Shown: piece after piece, positions 18,034-27,540 of the stretch
Layout of the letters: each line of letters starts with the position of its first letter
Position numbering within the stretch: the first letter of the stretch is position 1
Assembly (NCBI GenBank): GCA_965263345.1
Contig: CBDHHC010000004.1
Span: 430,758 to 494,757 of the forward strand
Length of the DNA: 64,000 bases
Direction of reading: 5' to 3'
Origin: CBDHHC01 sp965263345
GTDB taxonomy: Bacteria > Pseudomonadota > Alphaproteobacteria > Rhizobiales > CBDHHC01
The notes under the pieces: generated by a model
Database searches by the model: none
Seen by the model: only the letters and a program-made list of their open reading frames with translations
Told to the model about the DNA's origin: nothing
Made by a program: the position numbers and the translations under genes

Positions 18034-18693
18034 TTATGAAGGTTGAGGTACAATTCGCAAATATGGTTTTGGAGCTTCCCATCCATCAGGATATTTTTGT
18101 TTGGCTTCTTCGTCAGAAACTGCTGGAACAATGATTACATCCTCACCCTCTTTCCAATTCACTGGTGTTGCGACCTTGTGTTTTGCAGTTAGTTGTAAAG
18201 AATCCAGAACACGTAGAATTTCATCAAAATTCCTTCCTGTACTCATTGGATAGCTGATACTCAATTTTATTGATTTATCTGGTGCTATAATAAATACAGT
18301 TCTTACAGTCTGATTATCAACTGCGGTTCGCCCTTCAGAACTCTCTCCTGCACCTGCCGGTAACATACCGTACAATTTTGCAATTGAAAGATCGCCATCT
18401 CCAATCATTGGGTAATTTACCGCGTAACCTTGAGTTTCCTCAATATCTTTTGCCCATTCGGAGTGGTTTTCGACAGGATCTACACTTAACCCAATTATTT
18501 TACAATTACGTTTGTCGAATTCAGGTTTTAATCGCGCCATATAGCCTAATTCTGTTGTACATACTGGCGTAAAATCCTTAGGGTGAGAGAATATAATTGC
18601 CCAAGCCCCTTCAATCCATTCATGAAATTGAAGTTCCCCCATAGTTGTTTTTGCAGTAAAGTCTGGGGCAATATCGCCAATTTTTAAAGACAT
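18034..18693 (-). CDS. 1-Cys peroxiredoxin (Prx6 type)
   Basis: Thiol peroxidase of about 219 residues from the ATG at 18693. The peroxidatic site PKDFTPVCTTELG carries Cys45 with the Thr42 partner; the conserved Arg of the active site lies further on. A C-terminal dimerisation region (WKEGEDVIIVPAVSDEEA) is typical of the Prx6 group. Only one other Cys (about residue 64) is present and it is not in a resolving position, hence 1-Cys. It reduces H2O2 and organic peroxides. A purine-rich AGGAGGA lies before the ATG. It heads an operon with the TerB-like gene and trmD. Confidence 0.93.
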   Translation of the reverse strand: MSLKIGDIAPDFTAKTTMGELQFHEWIEGAWAIIFSHPKDFTPVCTTELGYMARLKPEFDKRNCKIIGLSVDPVENHSEWAKDIEETQGYAVNYPMIGDGDLSIAKLYGMLPAGAGESSEGRTAVDNQTVRTVFIIAPDKSIKLSISYPMSTGRNFDEILRVLDSLQLTAKHKVATPVNWKEGEDVIIVPAVSDEEAKQKYPDGWEAPKPYLRIVPQPS

Positions 18694-19093
18694 GATCTTC
18701 CTCCTCACAATTTTGACATTAAAGTCAACCCAAATAGAAATATAATAATTTAATTCTCAAAGACTAATGTATGTCGTTTTTTTCACACTTGCACCAATAG
18801 ATATATCTATTTTGTATTACAAAAAAGTATTTCATAACATAAGCATATCTCTTCTTGATAATATGTAATATATTTTTTATGGACCTAAGGTTTCTTTTAG
18901 GTTTCAATTCAATAAAATTATGCTATAGTCCCATCAATTTCAGGCTAAGAGAAAAGTAAGGCTCATCTTCTACTACAACGTTATTTTACGAATATATAAA
19001 TTATATCAATATAAATAAGCATTTACGCAATTAATTCTGAGGGGGATAAGGCAAATATTTGCCAGTTATCATTGCGTCACTAAGGAGTTCATT
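18694..19093. other. Divergent non-coding region between peroxiredoxin and the phosphoesterase-like gene
   Basis: About 400 bp of very AT-rich DNA with no gene. It has a short inverted repeat near 18883-18903 (ACCTAA and TTAGGT arms) that could be a regulator site or weak hairpin. Promoters for both flanking genes should be here, but no hexamer pair was convincing. Confidence 0.4.
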
Positions 19094-20020
19094 GTGTTAT
19101 CTATGCAAACACACCATAATACCGAGTTTTCTACTAAAAATATCAATGCTGCTTATTCTCCTATCATGATTTGTGGGGGAGTTTTTGGTAATCTAGAAGC
19201 CTTCCAGGCTTTTTTCCAAGTGGCTGATCGTCTTTCGATAAAACCAGAAAATATCATTCATACTGGAGATGTTTTTGCTTATTGCGGCGATCCCGTTGCG
19301 AATATTGAACTCATTGCTGGCAGTAATATCAATGCTATTCAAGGTAATGTAGAAAATAGTTTGCTGAAACATGCAAATGATTTTGACTGCAGATTTGCTG
19401 TGAATCGTAAATATACAAAATCATCTAAGGAATGTTTTGATTTTATTGATAATAAAGTTAGCTTTCAATATCGGCGTTATTTATCAAAGCTTCCACATCA
19501 TATCACTTTTCAGTTATATAATAAGACCATACATGTTGTTCATGGCTCCGTAGATTCCATTAATAAACGTGTTTATGCTTCATACTGTGATGATTTTTTT
19601 TCTTCTCAATTCAACTCCTGTGGGGCAGATATAATTATATCTGGACGTGGGGGGATACCATTTACCCGGAAAGTTGGGAATAATATCTGGCATAACCCAG
19701 GAAATCTAGGCATGCCTGCTAATGATGGTACCTCTCGCGTGTGGTATAGTATTGCTTATCCTGATGAAAGGAATGGTCTTCGTTTTGAACATCATTCGTT
19801 AGATTATAATTTCGAAAAAACAATAAACAAAATGGCATTGCATAATCTACCTATTGATTATTTTACAAGCTTGAGAACTGGGTTGTGGCCTAGCTTAGAC
19901 GTTCTCCCAAGTTTAGAACGAGAACAAACTGGAGTTGCACTTATCGCAGACCAACTCCAGACGGATACGCCTCAGGTTTATAATCGTCATCAACATGAAG
20001 TTGAGTCTCTATCATTCTAA
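19094..20020 (+). CDS. Metallophosphoesterase-like protein with degenerate metal site
   Basis: A 308-residue protein with the layout of a Metallophos_2 phosphoesterase. The motifs are altered at metal-ligand positions: the DxHGN motif reads GVFGN (residues 29-33, Asp and His lost), GDxVGYG reads GDVFAYCGDP (Asp kept), GNH(D/E) reads GNVE (residues 84-87, His lost), VHG is kept (149-151), and GHTH reads GRGG (184-187, both His lost). It is probably a pseudoenzyme or has changed chemistry. The GTG start at 19094 follows TAAGGAG by 6 bases. No signal peptide. The gene is intact, which argues for selection. It lies upstream of gapR on the same strand. Confidence 0.75.
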   Translation: MLSMQTHHNTEFSTKNINAAYSPIMICGGVFGNLEAFQAFFQVADRLSIKPENIIHTGDVFAYCGDPVANIELIAGSNINAIQGNVENSLLKHANDFDCRFAVNRKYTKSSKECFDFIDNKVSFQYRRYLSKLPHHITFQLYNKTIHVVHGSVDSINKRVYASYCDDFFSSQFNSCGADIIISGRGGIPFTRKVGNNIWHNPGNLGMPANDGTSRVWYSIAYPDERNGLRFEHHSLDYNFEKTINKMALHNLPIDYFTSLRTGLWPSLDVLPSLEREQTGVALIADQLQTDTPQVYNRHQHEVESLSF

Positions 20021-20149
20021 CTCTTTTTTGGAAACATTGTTTCCAAAAATCATCATAAGCCTTTGGAAAACTTGATTAAGTGAGCTTGAAACATATTTCC
20101 TACAGATTTAATGTGATTTTTTAAATTGGCTTTAAATCTAAAGGTGAGA

Positions 20150-20395
20150 ATGTCTAACGCAGAAGCAAGTACACGCAATCAATTAAAGGCTTTTATTGAG
20201 CGTATTGAGCGTTTGGAAGAAGAGAAGGCTGCCCTGGCAGCTGATATTAAAGAAATTTACGCAGAAGCTAAAAGCTCCGGTTTTGATATTAAGGCCTTGA
20301 GGTCAATTGTGCGTATTCGCAAGCAAGATGATCATGAAAGAAAAGAACAAGAGGCTATATTAGAGACATATTTAGCGGCGCTTGGTATGATCTAA
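20150..20395 (+). CDS. gapR: GapR family DNA-binding protein (DUF2312/UPF0335)
   Basis: An 81-residue coiled-coil protein matching GapR closely: NQLKAFIERIERLEEEKAAL, ADIKEIYAEAKSSGFD, then ALRSIVRIRKQD and the ALGMI end. In Caulobacter GapR binds overtwisted AT-rich DNA ahead of forks and RNA polymerase and supports topoisomerase action; it is a nucleoid protein found across alphaproteobacteria. The ATG at 20150 with AAGGTGAG just upstream is preferred over the in-frame start at 20126. It is convergent with the DUF882 gene, 3 bp away. Confidence 0.94.
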   Translation: MSNAEASTRNQLKAFIERIERLEEEKAALAADIKEIYAEAKSSGFDIKALRSIVRIRKQDDHERKEQEAILETYLAALGMI

Positions 20396-20398
20396 ACT

Positions 20399-21697
20399 TT
20401 AATTTCTTGCGATAAATTTTTGCTTTTTTCTTTTTTGAAGGGCCTCTAAGTGATGGTTTGGGTATTTGGGTTGGCCAGATATTATGTTAATTACTGCCTT
20501 TCCTTTAAAATCTGTTGCCCAAAGCATTTCTGCAAATTGTAAGCCCTGTCTGAAACGCAATGGAATCATTTGTGTTGGTTCACCGTAAAGGTAAAGAAAT
20601 TTATCATGTTCGGGAGCTGACAAGCTGACAAGTTCATTGTCATAACTAATTGACTTATCTTTCATTAATGGCAAAACAGGGAATGGTGTATAGCTCAACT
20701 CATCAGGATGTTCTTCATCATAAGCAGGTGCTGAAACCCAGCGCCCTGATAGTTTTGGGATTGACTCATCTGTTAATGTGTTAGCGGGTAAGCCAGGCGT
20801 TTTTTCAGGCTGAATAGATGCCAATCTTAATAGCTTCTTCTTATCAAATTTCTGATTAGGTTTTTTATCTTTATCTTTGTACCAACCGGGTTTTTCAGTA
20901 ACTTTACGCCCTTTTTTGGTCAGACCCAGGGGGGCAACCAATGAAGCAATTTGTGTTCCAGATTGGCGTTTTTTCTTTTTTGACTGGGCTAATAAGAATC
21001 TACGTCTTTGTTTTTTTGTTAACCTGGCAATTGCAACTCTATAATCTTTTTTGGTGATAGGCTTGCCATCACGAGGAATATGTTTTGAGCGGCCATTGGG
21101 GAAAAGTGCAGCAAGTTCATATCTCTTCATTCTAGGCCAGTGCCTGACACGTCCTGTGTCCAAGTGTACAAATGGTAAGGCTGACGTTGGATAATATCCA
21201 ACACCCCCCCGTTGGCGGACTAGCGCAGAATTACGTAATTGACGTATGGGAATATCTGGGAAATGAACATCTGCAGCTTTTCCAAGGATGTGTCTGGAGC
21301 GTCTTGCCTGTCCACCCCTCGTTTTTCGTAATAGATTATTCGTTTTTTGTGATCTGTAGCCAGAAATTAGATAAATTGGTTTTTTAGACCCTAGCTCGTT
21401 ATGTAATTCCCACATTAAATCAATTAGTTTTGGATCAATTTTGGTGGTTTCTTTACGTCTCCAATCCCCCATGATGTAATTAATTTTCTTTAGGGCACTT
21501 TGGATATATTTGCCTTTTTTCTTGTAGGCTATTGTTAATGTTTCTTTGGTGTGAATGTTATATATTGAGATAACACGCTTGTTTTTTAAATTACTTTTTG
21601 TTGGGTATGATGACAATAGTATAAGGGCAAAAATACTAATCATGCAGGTTATAATAACCTTAATGTTTCTGCTGCGCCTGCCAATACTTATGTTCAT
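20399..21697 (-). CDS. DUF882 (YcbK/M15-like) cell-wall peptidase with long C-terminal extension
   Basis: A 432-residue protein. A signal anchor covers about residues 13-31. The DUF882 domain (about 40-210) has zinc-site motifs of the LAS/M15 fold: ISGYRSQKTN, RRSRHILGKAADVHFP (His, Asp) and PFVHLDTGRVRHW (His-x-Asp). The last half is basic, low in recognisable domains and probably partly disordered. Relatives such as YcbK/MepK cut murein cross-links. It is next to a YcbB-type L,D-transpeptidase, as ycbK is in E. coli, so a joint role in 3-3 cross-link remodelling is likely by inference. Confidence 0.87.
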   Translation of the reverse strand: MNISIGRRSRNIKVIITCMISIFALILLSSYPTKSNLKNKRVISIYNIHTKETLTIAYKKKGKYIQSALKKINYIMGDWRRKETTKIDPKLIDLMWELHNELGSKKPIYLISGYRSQKTNNLLRKTRGGQARRSRHILGKAADVHFPDIPIRQLRNSALVRQRGGVGYYPTSALPFVHLDTGRVRHWPRMKRYELAALFPNGRSKHIPRDGKPITKKDYRVAIARLTKKQRRRFLLAQSKKKKRQSGTQIASLVAPLGLTKKGRKVTEKPGWYKDKDKKPNQKFDKKKLLRLASIQPEKTPGLPANTLTDESIPKLSGRWVSAPAYDEEHPDELSYTPFPVLPLMKDKSISYDNELVSLSAPEHDKFLYLYGEPTQMIPLRFRQGLQFAEMLWATDFKGKAVINIISGQPKYPNHHLEALQKRKKQKFIARN

Positions 21698-21892
21698 ACT
21701 ATACCTAAATAATTCAAATCAATAAATTGATACTGAATTATAATTCTTTATTTATTCTTTAGATTAAACAAATATAAATATAGCTTATCTTGTCTTGCAA
21801 TCTATTGAGATTTTTTTAACTGGTGAATGCGAAGAAAAAAAGGCATCATTATTTCTGAAAACCTCAGGTTCCTTCGCTTAATGTCAGTGTTA

Positions 21893-23680
21893 TTAATCGT
21901 CACCAAAAATGCTAAACAGGCCTCTGCCACGTCTATTGCCATGCCTAAATCGTGGTCTTCTTGTGATTAGCCCATCATTTATATTTCTTTCCTGTTCTCT
22001 TGCTCTTGCTGCAACAGGGTCTACAGGGTCTGGCAATATTGCTAGGCCATTTAAAGCTGCATAAATTCTTTTGTCGTGCTTGTAAATGTCGTCAAAATAC
22101 TGGATTGATCCATCAGGATTTGCCCACGCAGTGAAATAGGTGATATGGACAGGAAATTTGTTTTTGAGTGAATAGTGCTGATTTTCTCTCACATCAATTT
22201 GATTATTCACGCGTCCAGAGCTCCAACCTTCATTCCCCATGATGATTTCTGCCAATCTACGAGGATTACGAATTCTCATACAACCGTGGCTGTACGCTCT
22301 TACAGATGTGTTAAAAAGATGTTTCGTTGGCGTATCATGAAGGTATACAGCATGCTTATTTGGAAATAAGAATTTTACTTCACCAAGAGCATTGCTGGCA
22401 CCAGGGGGTTGACGGAAGCTGAAATCTCTTGGTCCTGCAGAATACCAATCTACGCTTTCTGGATCAATAGGGTGACCACTGGTGTTTGTTACTTCAAAGC
22501 CATTCTTAGCTATGAAGCGACCGCTTTTTCTGGCACCTGGTAAAATCTCATTACGGATAATGTTATATGTTGGATACCAATAAGGGTTAAATACTACCGT
22601 CTCCATTTGATCGCTAAACACAGGTGTTTGATTTGTATATTTTCCAACAATTGTACGTTCAGTATGGATTGCTACATTATTTCTAACTACTCGGAATTTA
22701 AACTCTGGAATATTTACACGAATGTGGAAATTACCCAAATTCCGTGGCATCCAACGCCAACGCTCTAAATTGACTAATAAGGTTTTCGTTCTGTCTCCAG
22801 GTTTACGATTCAATATCCTTCTTGTAGAAGGTCCCAGAATCCCATCATCCTCAAGTCCTTTAGCCTTTTGAAATTTCTTTAGAGCTGTTTGTAGTTCAAT
22901 ATCAAAAGTTTCTGCATTTGCGTGGTTATCGTAACTCACTTCAGGTTCAGGTGCATTCAAACGCTTTCTTAATAACGGGATATTTTCATGACTATCCCCC
23001 AGTCGTAATGTTGGACCTTCAGGAATTTCAATATGCCTCACAGGTTTTAACTTTTGCGTTCTTGCTTGTCTTAGTGCTGTTAGAAGCAGTTTAAACTGAG
23101 GGTGAGAAGGGTGTAAATTTCTCAGATTTTTGCCCGGATCCTCACTTTTTGATAATTCAGACATTAATTTAAATGGATCCGAGAACTGAGGATGACGATC
23201 AATATACTTGCTCAAGTTGCCTGGTGATATACGCCCGCCACCCGCATGACGTGCATAGGCCAGAGCCGCGTAACTAATCTGGAGCTCTGTTTTTGCTAGC
23301 CAATCAGATGCTTTTTTCATGTCTTTCGAGAAATTCTTTACATTTGGCAAGACATAATCATTTGGATTTAATTCATATTCAGCCGCATTCTTTATCTCAT
23401 TCATCAGAAGTAAAGCTTTATTATTAATTCCTTTTTCCGAGATCCACACAGGTTTGTTATCACGTTCAGCATAGAATTGAACTAGTGTACCCTGGTCTTT
23501 TTTCTTTGTTGTGCGCCTTTTTTTAAATCTTTCAGCTAGCTTGTTATGAATTTTGATTGCAATTGCATCAATACGAGAAATCAGTTTTTCAGGAGCCTCA
23601 GGCTCTACGGCAAATGTCATATTTGTAGTCACACATGATAACACAAATAAAATCGTCGTTATTTTTATAATACGCAACAT
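21893..23680 (-). CDS. L,D-transpeptidase, YcbB/LdtD family
   Basis: Periplasmic murein cross-linking enzyme of about 595 residues. The start at 23680 (MLRIIKITTILFVLS) is backed by AGGAAGG and gives a proper signal peptide. Domain order: N-terminal scaffold, a PG_binding_1 domain (LQTALKKFQKAKGLEDDGIL, about 285-310), then the YkuD catalytic domain with KHAVYLHDTPTKHLF and the nucleophile motif SHGCMRI. A Gly/Arg-rich tail ends the protein. YcbB enzymes make 3-3 cross-links that give beta-lactam tolerance. The DUF882 peptidase lies downstream on the same strand. Confidence 0.94.
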   Translation of the reverse strand: MLRIIKITTILFVLSCVTTNMTFAVEPEAPEKLISRIDAIAIKIHNKLAERFKKRRTTKKKDQGTLVQFYAERDNKPVWISEKGINNKALLLMNEIKNAAEYELNPNDYVLPNVKNFSKDMKKASDWLAKTELQISYAALAYARHAGGGRISPGNLSKYIDRHPQFSDPFKLMSELSKSEDPGKNLRNLHPSHPQFKLLLTALRQARTQKLKPVRHIEIPEGPTLRLGDSHENIPLLRKRLNAPEPEVSYDNHANAETFDIELQTALKKFQKAKGLEDDGILGPSTRRILNRKPGDRTKTLLVNLERWRWMPRNLGNFHIRVNIPEFKFRVVRNNVAIHTERTIVGKYTNQTPVFSDQMETVVFNPYWYPTYNIIRNEILPGARKSGRFIAKNGFEVTNTSGHPIDPESVDWYSAGPRDFSFRQPPGASNALGEVKFLFPNKHAVYLHDTPTKHLFNTSVRAYSHGCMRIRNPRRLAEIIMGNEGWSSGRVNNQIDVRENQHYSLKNKFPVHITYFTAWANPDGSIQYFDDIYKHDKRIYAALNGLAILPDPVDPVAARAREQERNINDGLITRRPRFRHGNRRGRGLFSIFGDD

Positions 23681-23835
23681 GACGCCCCTTCCTATTTTCC
23701 CATATTGGCTCGAAACTGACATAATATAGCTTATCTTGTATATCCGCAATTCCCGTATAAAACCTTATATATTCATTAAGAGTGTTTATGAAGAATTATC
23801 AAGAGTGAAATGATGTAAAAATTTTCACTATTTTT

Positions 23836-25350
23836 TTAATTTGCTTTTGGTTCTAGCCCAAATTCTCTCATTTTTCTGTATAATGTGGATCTGCCGATAC
23901 CCAAACGCTTTGCAATCTCAGTCATATGACCTCTATAACGGCTCATTGCTAAACGAATCATGTCAGCCTCAACCGCTTCAAGAGGACGAACCTCGCCATT
24001 GTCTGTCAGAGCAGGTATGCCCAGAGTATGGTGTATATCCTGTAATTGTTCTGGAACAGCTTCTGGAGTTGTCGTGACGGGCAAATCTGCCCCAATCATT
24101 GCAGGTCCCTGGTGACGCTCCTGAGATGGTAAAACTGAAGGTTCTTCAGGGATTTCAGCTTCAAAACCTTCTACATGAGATGCAATCTGAGGAAACTCAT
24201 TAACTGTTAAAATGCGGCTATCACATAAAACGACTGCCCGAAATGCAACATTTTCCAGTTGCCTTACATTGCCTGGCCATGCATAGCTTTGCACAAGCGC
24301 GTAAGCACTTTCGTCAATTTTTTCAATATTCTTTCCTTCTTCTACTGCAAACCTCGTTACAAAATGTTCCAGCAATATTGGAATATCTTCTTTTCTCTCA
24401 CGTAATGGAGGGATCATAACTGGGAAAACATTCATGCGATAATATAAGTCTTCGCGGAATTTTCCTTGTTTTACATGATCTATCATATCTCTGTTGGTTG
24501 CTGATATCAGACGAAAATCAACTTTTATTGATTTATTTGCCCCAACAGGGTCAATTTCATTTTCTTGTAGTGCTCTTAGCAGCTTGACCTGAGCTTCAAG
24601 TGGCAATTCCCCTATCTCGTCAAGAAATAATGTTCCACCATTTGCCTCTTCAAATTTACCTTTTCTTTTGTCCGTAGCCCCAGTGAAAGCTCCCTTTTCA
24701 TGGCCAAAAAGTATACTTTCAACGAGATTTTCTGGGATTGCACCACAATTTACAGTTACGAAGGGTTTTCCTGAGCGATCACTCTCACCTTGTATTGCCC
24801 TTGCAATTACTTCTTTACCAACCCCACTTTCACCCTCTATTAATACAGGAATGTTTGAAGCGGCAGCCCTCTTACCAAGCGCAATAACGCGGCTCATTAC
24901 TGGGCTTTTTGTAATGAGGTTTTCAAATGTCAGGTTACCATCTGATTTTCGTTTAATTCTTTTTATCTCGCCTTCTAATACATTGATTTTCAATGCATTT
25001 CTCATTGAAACTTCAAGTCTTTCAGGACTTACAGGCTTTATCACAAAATCACATGCACCAGCACGCATAGCATTGATTGCAGCATCAATGCTTCCATGAG
25101 CTGTCTGCACAATGACAGGAATATTCATTTGGTTTGGATTTAGCTGTTCCAACATTTGTATGCCATCCATGTCAGGCATAACTAAATCCAGAAGTATTAT
25201 GGAAATATTTGACTTTTCATCAGATAAGAGGGATAGCGCTTGTGCCCCACTTGATACTGTTTTTGTATCATAACCAAATTTCTTGATGACTTCTTCTAAA
25301 AGTCGGCATTGCACTGGATCATCATCAACAATCAGGACACTTTTTGACAT
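23836..25350 (-). CDS. Sigma-54-dependent response regulator, NtrC family
   Basis: A 504-residue activator with three domains. The receiver (1-120) has the acidic pair DDDP and phosphoacceptor Asp in LLDLVMPDMDG. The AAA+ domain (about 145-380) has Walker A GESGVGKE, the sigma-54 loop GAFTGA, Walker B GTLFLDEIGELP and the arginine-finger region. The C-terminal Fis-type HTH is DMIRLAMSRYRGHMTEIAKR then GIGRSTLYRKMREFGL. The start is the ATG at 25350 (MSKSVLIVDDDP); the 15 upstream codons have no family support. No histidine kinase is adjacent, so the input is unknown. It lies upstream of the L,D-transpeptidase on the same strand with a 155-bp gap. Confidence 0.95.
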   Translation of the reverse strand: MSKSVLIVDDDPVQCRLLEEVIKKFGYDTKTVSSGAQALSLLSDEKSNISIILLDLVMPDMDGIQMLEQLNPNQMNIPVIVQTAHGSIDAAINAMRAGACDFVIKPVSPERLEVSMRNALKINVLEGEIKRIKRKSDGNLTFENLITKSPVMSRVIALGKRAAASNIPVLIEGESGVGKEVIARAIQGESDRSGKPFVTVNCGAIPENLVESILFGHEKGAFTGATDKRKGKFEEANGGTLFLDEIGELPLEAQVKLLRALQENEIDPVGANKSIKVDFRLISATNRDMIDHVKQGKFREDLYYRMNVFPVMIPPLRERKEDIPILLEHFVTRFAVEEGKNIEKIDESAYALVQSYAWPGNVRQLENVAFRAVVLCDSRILTVNEFPQIASHVEGFEAEIPEEPSVLPSQERHQGPAMIGADLPVTTTPEAVPEQLQDIHHTLGIPALTDNGEVRPLEAVEADMIRLAMSRYRGHMTEIAKRLGIGRSTLYRKMREFGLEPKAN

Positions 25351-25645
25351 TACGCTTACTCTTAATACTAGGATACTCAAAAATAATACACACAAATTCT
25401 CTGGAAAAATTTATTCATTTCCATAAAAAATGGAGAATTTGATCATAATTGAATTGCATCATGAACAATAAGGGTAAACATGTTCTTTACAAACCGTTTC
25501 AAATAGAGAGATTTATATAAGTTTCTATATTTTTTTATGATTTATAATAATTCTTTTGGTGGATTTTTCTCTTGTTTGTGATTTTGTATTTTTATTAATA
25601 AATACTATATCTTATTATATTTATTAGATTTACAGGAATTACATA

Positions 25646-27517
25646 ATGACCGTAGAATATATTTCAAATTTATTTCTTTCTCCATTGAATCAAAATATTG
25701 AACAGGACAAAACTAATTCCTCTGATATTAATGTGAATGATTTAGGCCACCTACCTGAGTGGGATTTAACTGATCTGTATCCAGGAACGCAGTCTAAAGC
25801 ACTCAATGATGATATTGAATATGCTTCTTCACTTGCACAGGATTTTCAGAAAAAATATCAAAATAACCTTTTAGAATTGGCTAAAAGACCCCAATCTTCT
25901 GATTTTGCAGATACCATTCTACTGTATGAAAAGCTGCAGGACATTCTCGGCCGCGTTGCTTCTTATGCTTATCTTGTTTATGCGAGTGATATCTCTCATG
26001 CTGATAACATCAAATTTTTTGGAGATATTCAGGAAACTCTTACATCTGTCAGTTCCAAACTCTTATTTTTTTCCCTGGAAATTAATCAAATTCCAGACGA
26101 CCTGATACAAAAGTGTTTGGAAAATCCAAATCTGGCAAAATACAAACCCTGGTTTGATGACCTTAGAAAAGAAAAACCCTTCCAGCTAGAAGCCAATATT
26201 GAAAAATTGTTTAATGATAAAACTGTGACTGGGCGTATGGCCTGGAGCCGTTTGTTTAATGATACTATTGCTTCTTTCAAATTTGATATTGACGGACAAA
26301 AATTCACTTTAGAGCCTACTCTTAATCTGCTGCTTGATAATCAAGAAGAAAAGCGCAAAACAGCCTCAAATGCTCTTTCAAAAGTGTTTTCCGAGAATAT
26401 CCAGACCTTTACATTGATCACCAATACACTGGCCAAAGATAAAGAAATTTCAGATCGCTGGCGCGGCTTTGAAGATGTTGCTGATGCACGGCATTTGAGT
26501 AACCGTGTTGAGAGGGATGTTGTAGACGCTCTCGTTGCCTCTGTTCGAAGCAAGTACCCAGATATTTCTCATAGATATTACACTTTAAAGGCAAAATGGA
26601 TGGGTAAAGATAAACTTGCCCATTGGGATCGCAACGCCCCATTTATGAAAACGCCGACTCAAACTATTCAATGGGATAAAGCCCAATCTATTGTTTTAGG
26701 TGCTTATGAAGCTTTCTCACCTGCTCTTTCTGAAATTGTTGCGAAATTTTTTCAAGGCAACTGGATTGATGTACCTGTTCGGGATGGTAAGGCGCCAGGA
26801 GCATTTGCTCACCCAACCGTTCCAAGTGCTCATCCCTATATCCTGTTAAATTATCTAGGGAAACCAAGGGATGTTATGACACTTGCTCATGAACTTGGTC
26901 ATGGTGTCCATCAATATCTTGCAAATGCCCAAGGTCCCTTGATGGCCCCAACTCCATTAACTCTCGCGGAAACGGCAAGCGTTTTTGGCGAAATGTTGAC
27001 CTTTAAAGCTCTTCTTAGCGAAGAAAATGATTTTGAGAAACGCAAAGCTCTTATTGCCTCTAAAGTTGAGGATATGATCAACACTGTTATTCGACAGATT
27101 GCTTTTTATAGTTTTGAAAGAGATATCCATACAGCCCGCCTGGAAGGTGAGCTGACGAGTGAACAAATTAGTAAAATCTGGATGAATGTCCAAAGAGAAA
27201 GCCTTGGCCCATCTGTTGAGCTTGATGAAGGTTACAGCACTTTTTGGTGTTATATTCCTCATTTTATACATTCACCATTTTATGTTTATGCTTATGCCTT
27301 TGGTGAATGTCTGGTGAATTCTCTTTATGCTGTTTACGAAAACTCAAATGAAGGGTTCGCTGAGAAATATATAGAGATGTTGAGGGCTGGGGGCTCTAAG
27401 CATCATAAAGACTTACTTGCACCTTTCCAACTTGATGCGAGTGATCCCAAATTCTGGTCGATGGGTCTTGAAGTCATTGAGAGGCTTATTGATAATCTTG
27501 AAGAAATGTCTGATTAA
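25646..27517 (+). CDS. pepF: Oligoendopeptidase F (M3 family)
   Basis: Cytosolic zinc metallopeptidase of 623 residues. The M3 zinc motif is AHELGHGVHQY (HExGH) near residue 417, with the third ligand in the ETASVFGEML segment. The N-terminal helical lobe and the late SFERDIHTARLEGEL and DEGYSTFWCYIPHF segments fit the PepF/M3B branch. It degrades oligopeptides, often those left from signal peptide turnover. It ends 23 bp before the UbiB-family gene on the same strand, so they are probably co-transcribed; this pepF-ABC1 pairing is common in alphaproteobacteria. Confidence 0.95.
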   Translation: MTVEYISNLFLSPLNQNIEQDKTNSSDINVNDLGHLPEWDLTDLYPGTQSKALNDDIEYASSLAQDFQKKYQNNLLELAKRPQSSDFADTILLYEKLQDILGRVASYAYLVYASDISHADNIKFFGDIQETLTSVSSKLLFFSLEINQIPDDLIQKCLENPNLAKYKPWFDDLRKEKPFQLEANIEKLFNDKTVTGRMAWSRLFNDTIASFKFDIDGQKFTLEPTLNLLLDNQEEKRKTASNALSKVFSENIQTFTLITNTLAKDKEISDRWRGFEDVADARHLSNRVERDVVDALVASVRSKYPDISHRYYTLKAKWMGKDKLAHWDRNAPFMKTPTQTIQWDKAQSIVLGAYEAFSPALSEIVAKFFQGNWIDVPVRDGKAPGAFAHPTVPSAHPYILLNYLGKPRDVMTLAHELGHGVHQYLANAQGPLMAPTPLTLAETASVFGEMLTFKALLSEENDFEKRKALIASKVEDMINTVIRQIAFYSFERDIHTARLEGELTSEQISKIWMNVQRESLGPSVELDEGYSTFWCYIPHFIHSPFYVYAYAFGECLVNSLYAVYENSNEGFAEKYIEMLRAGGSKHHKDLLAPFQLDASDPKFWSMGLEVIERLIDNLEEMSD

Positions 27518-27540
27518 AACACAAATTAAGGTCCTTTCCA

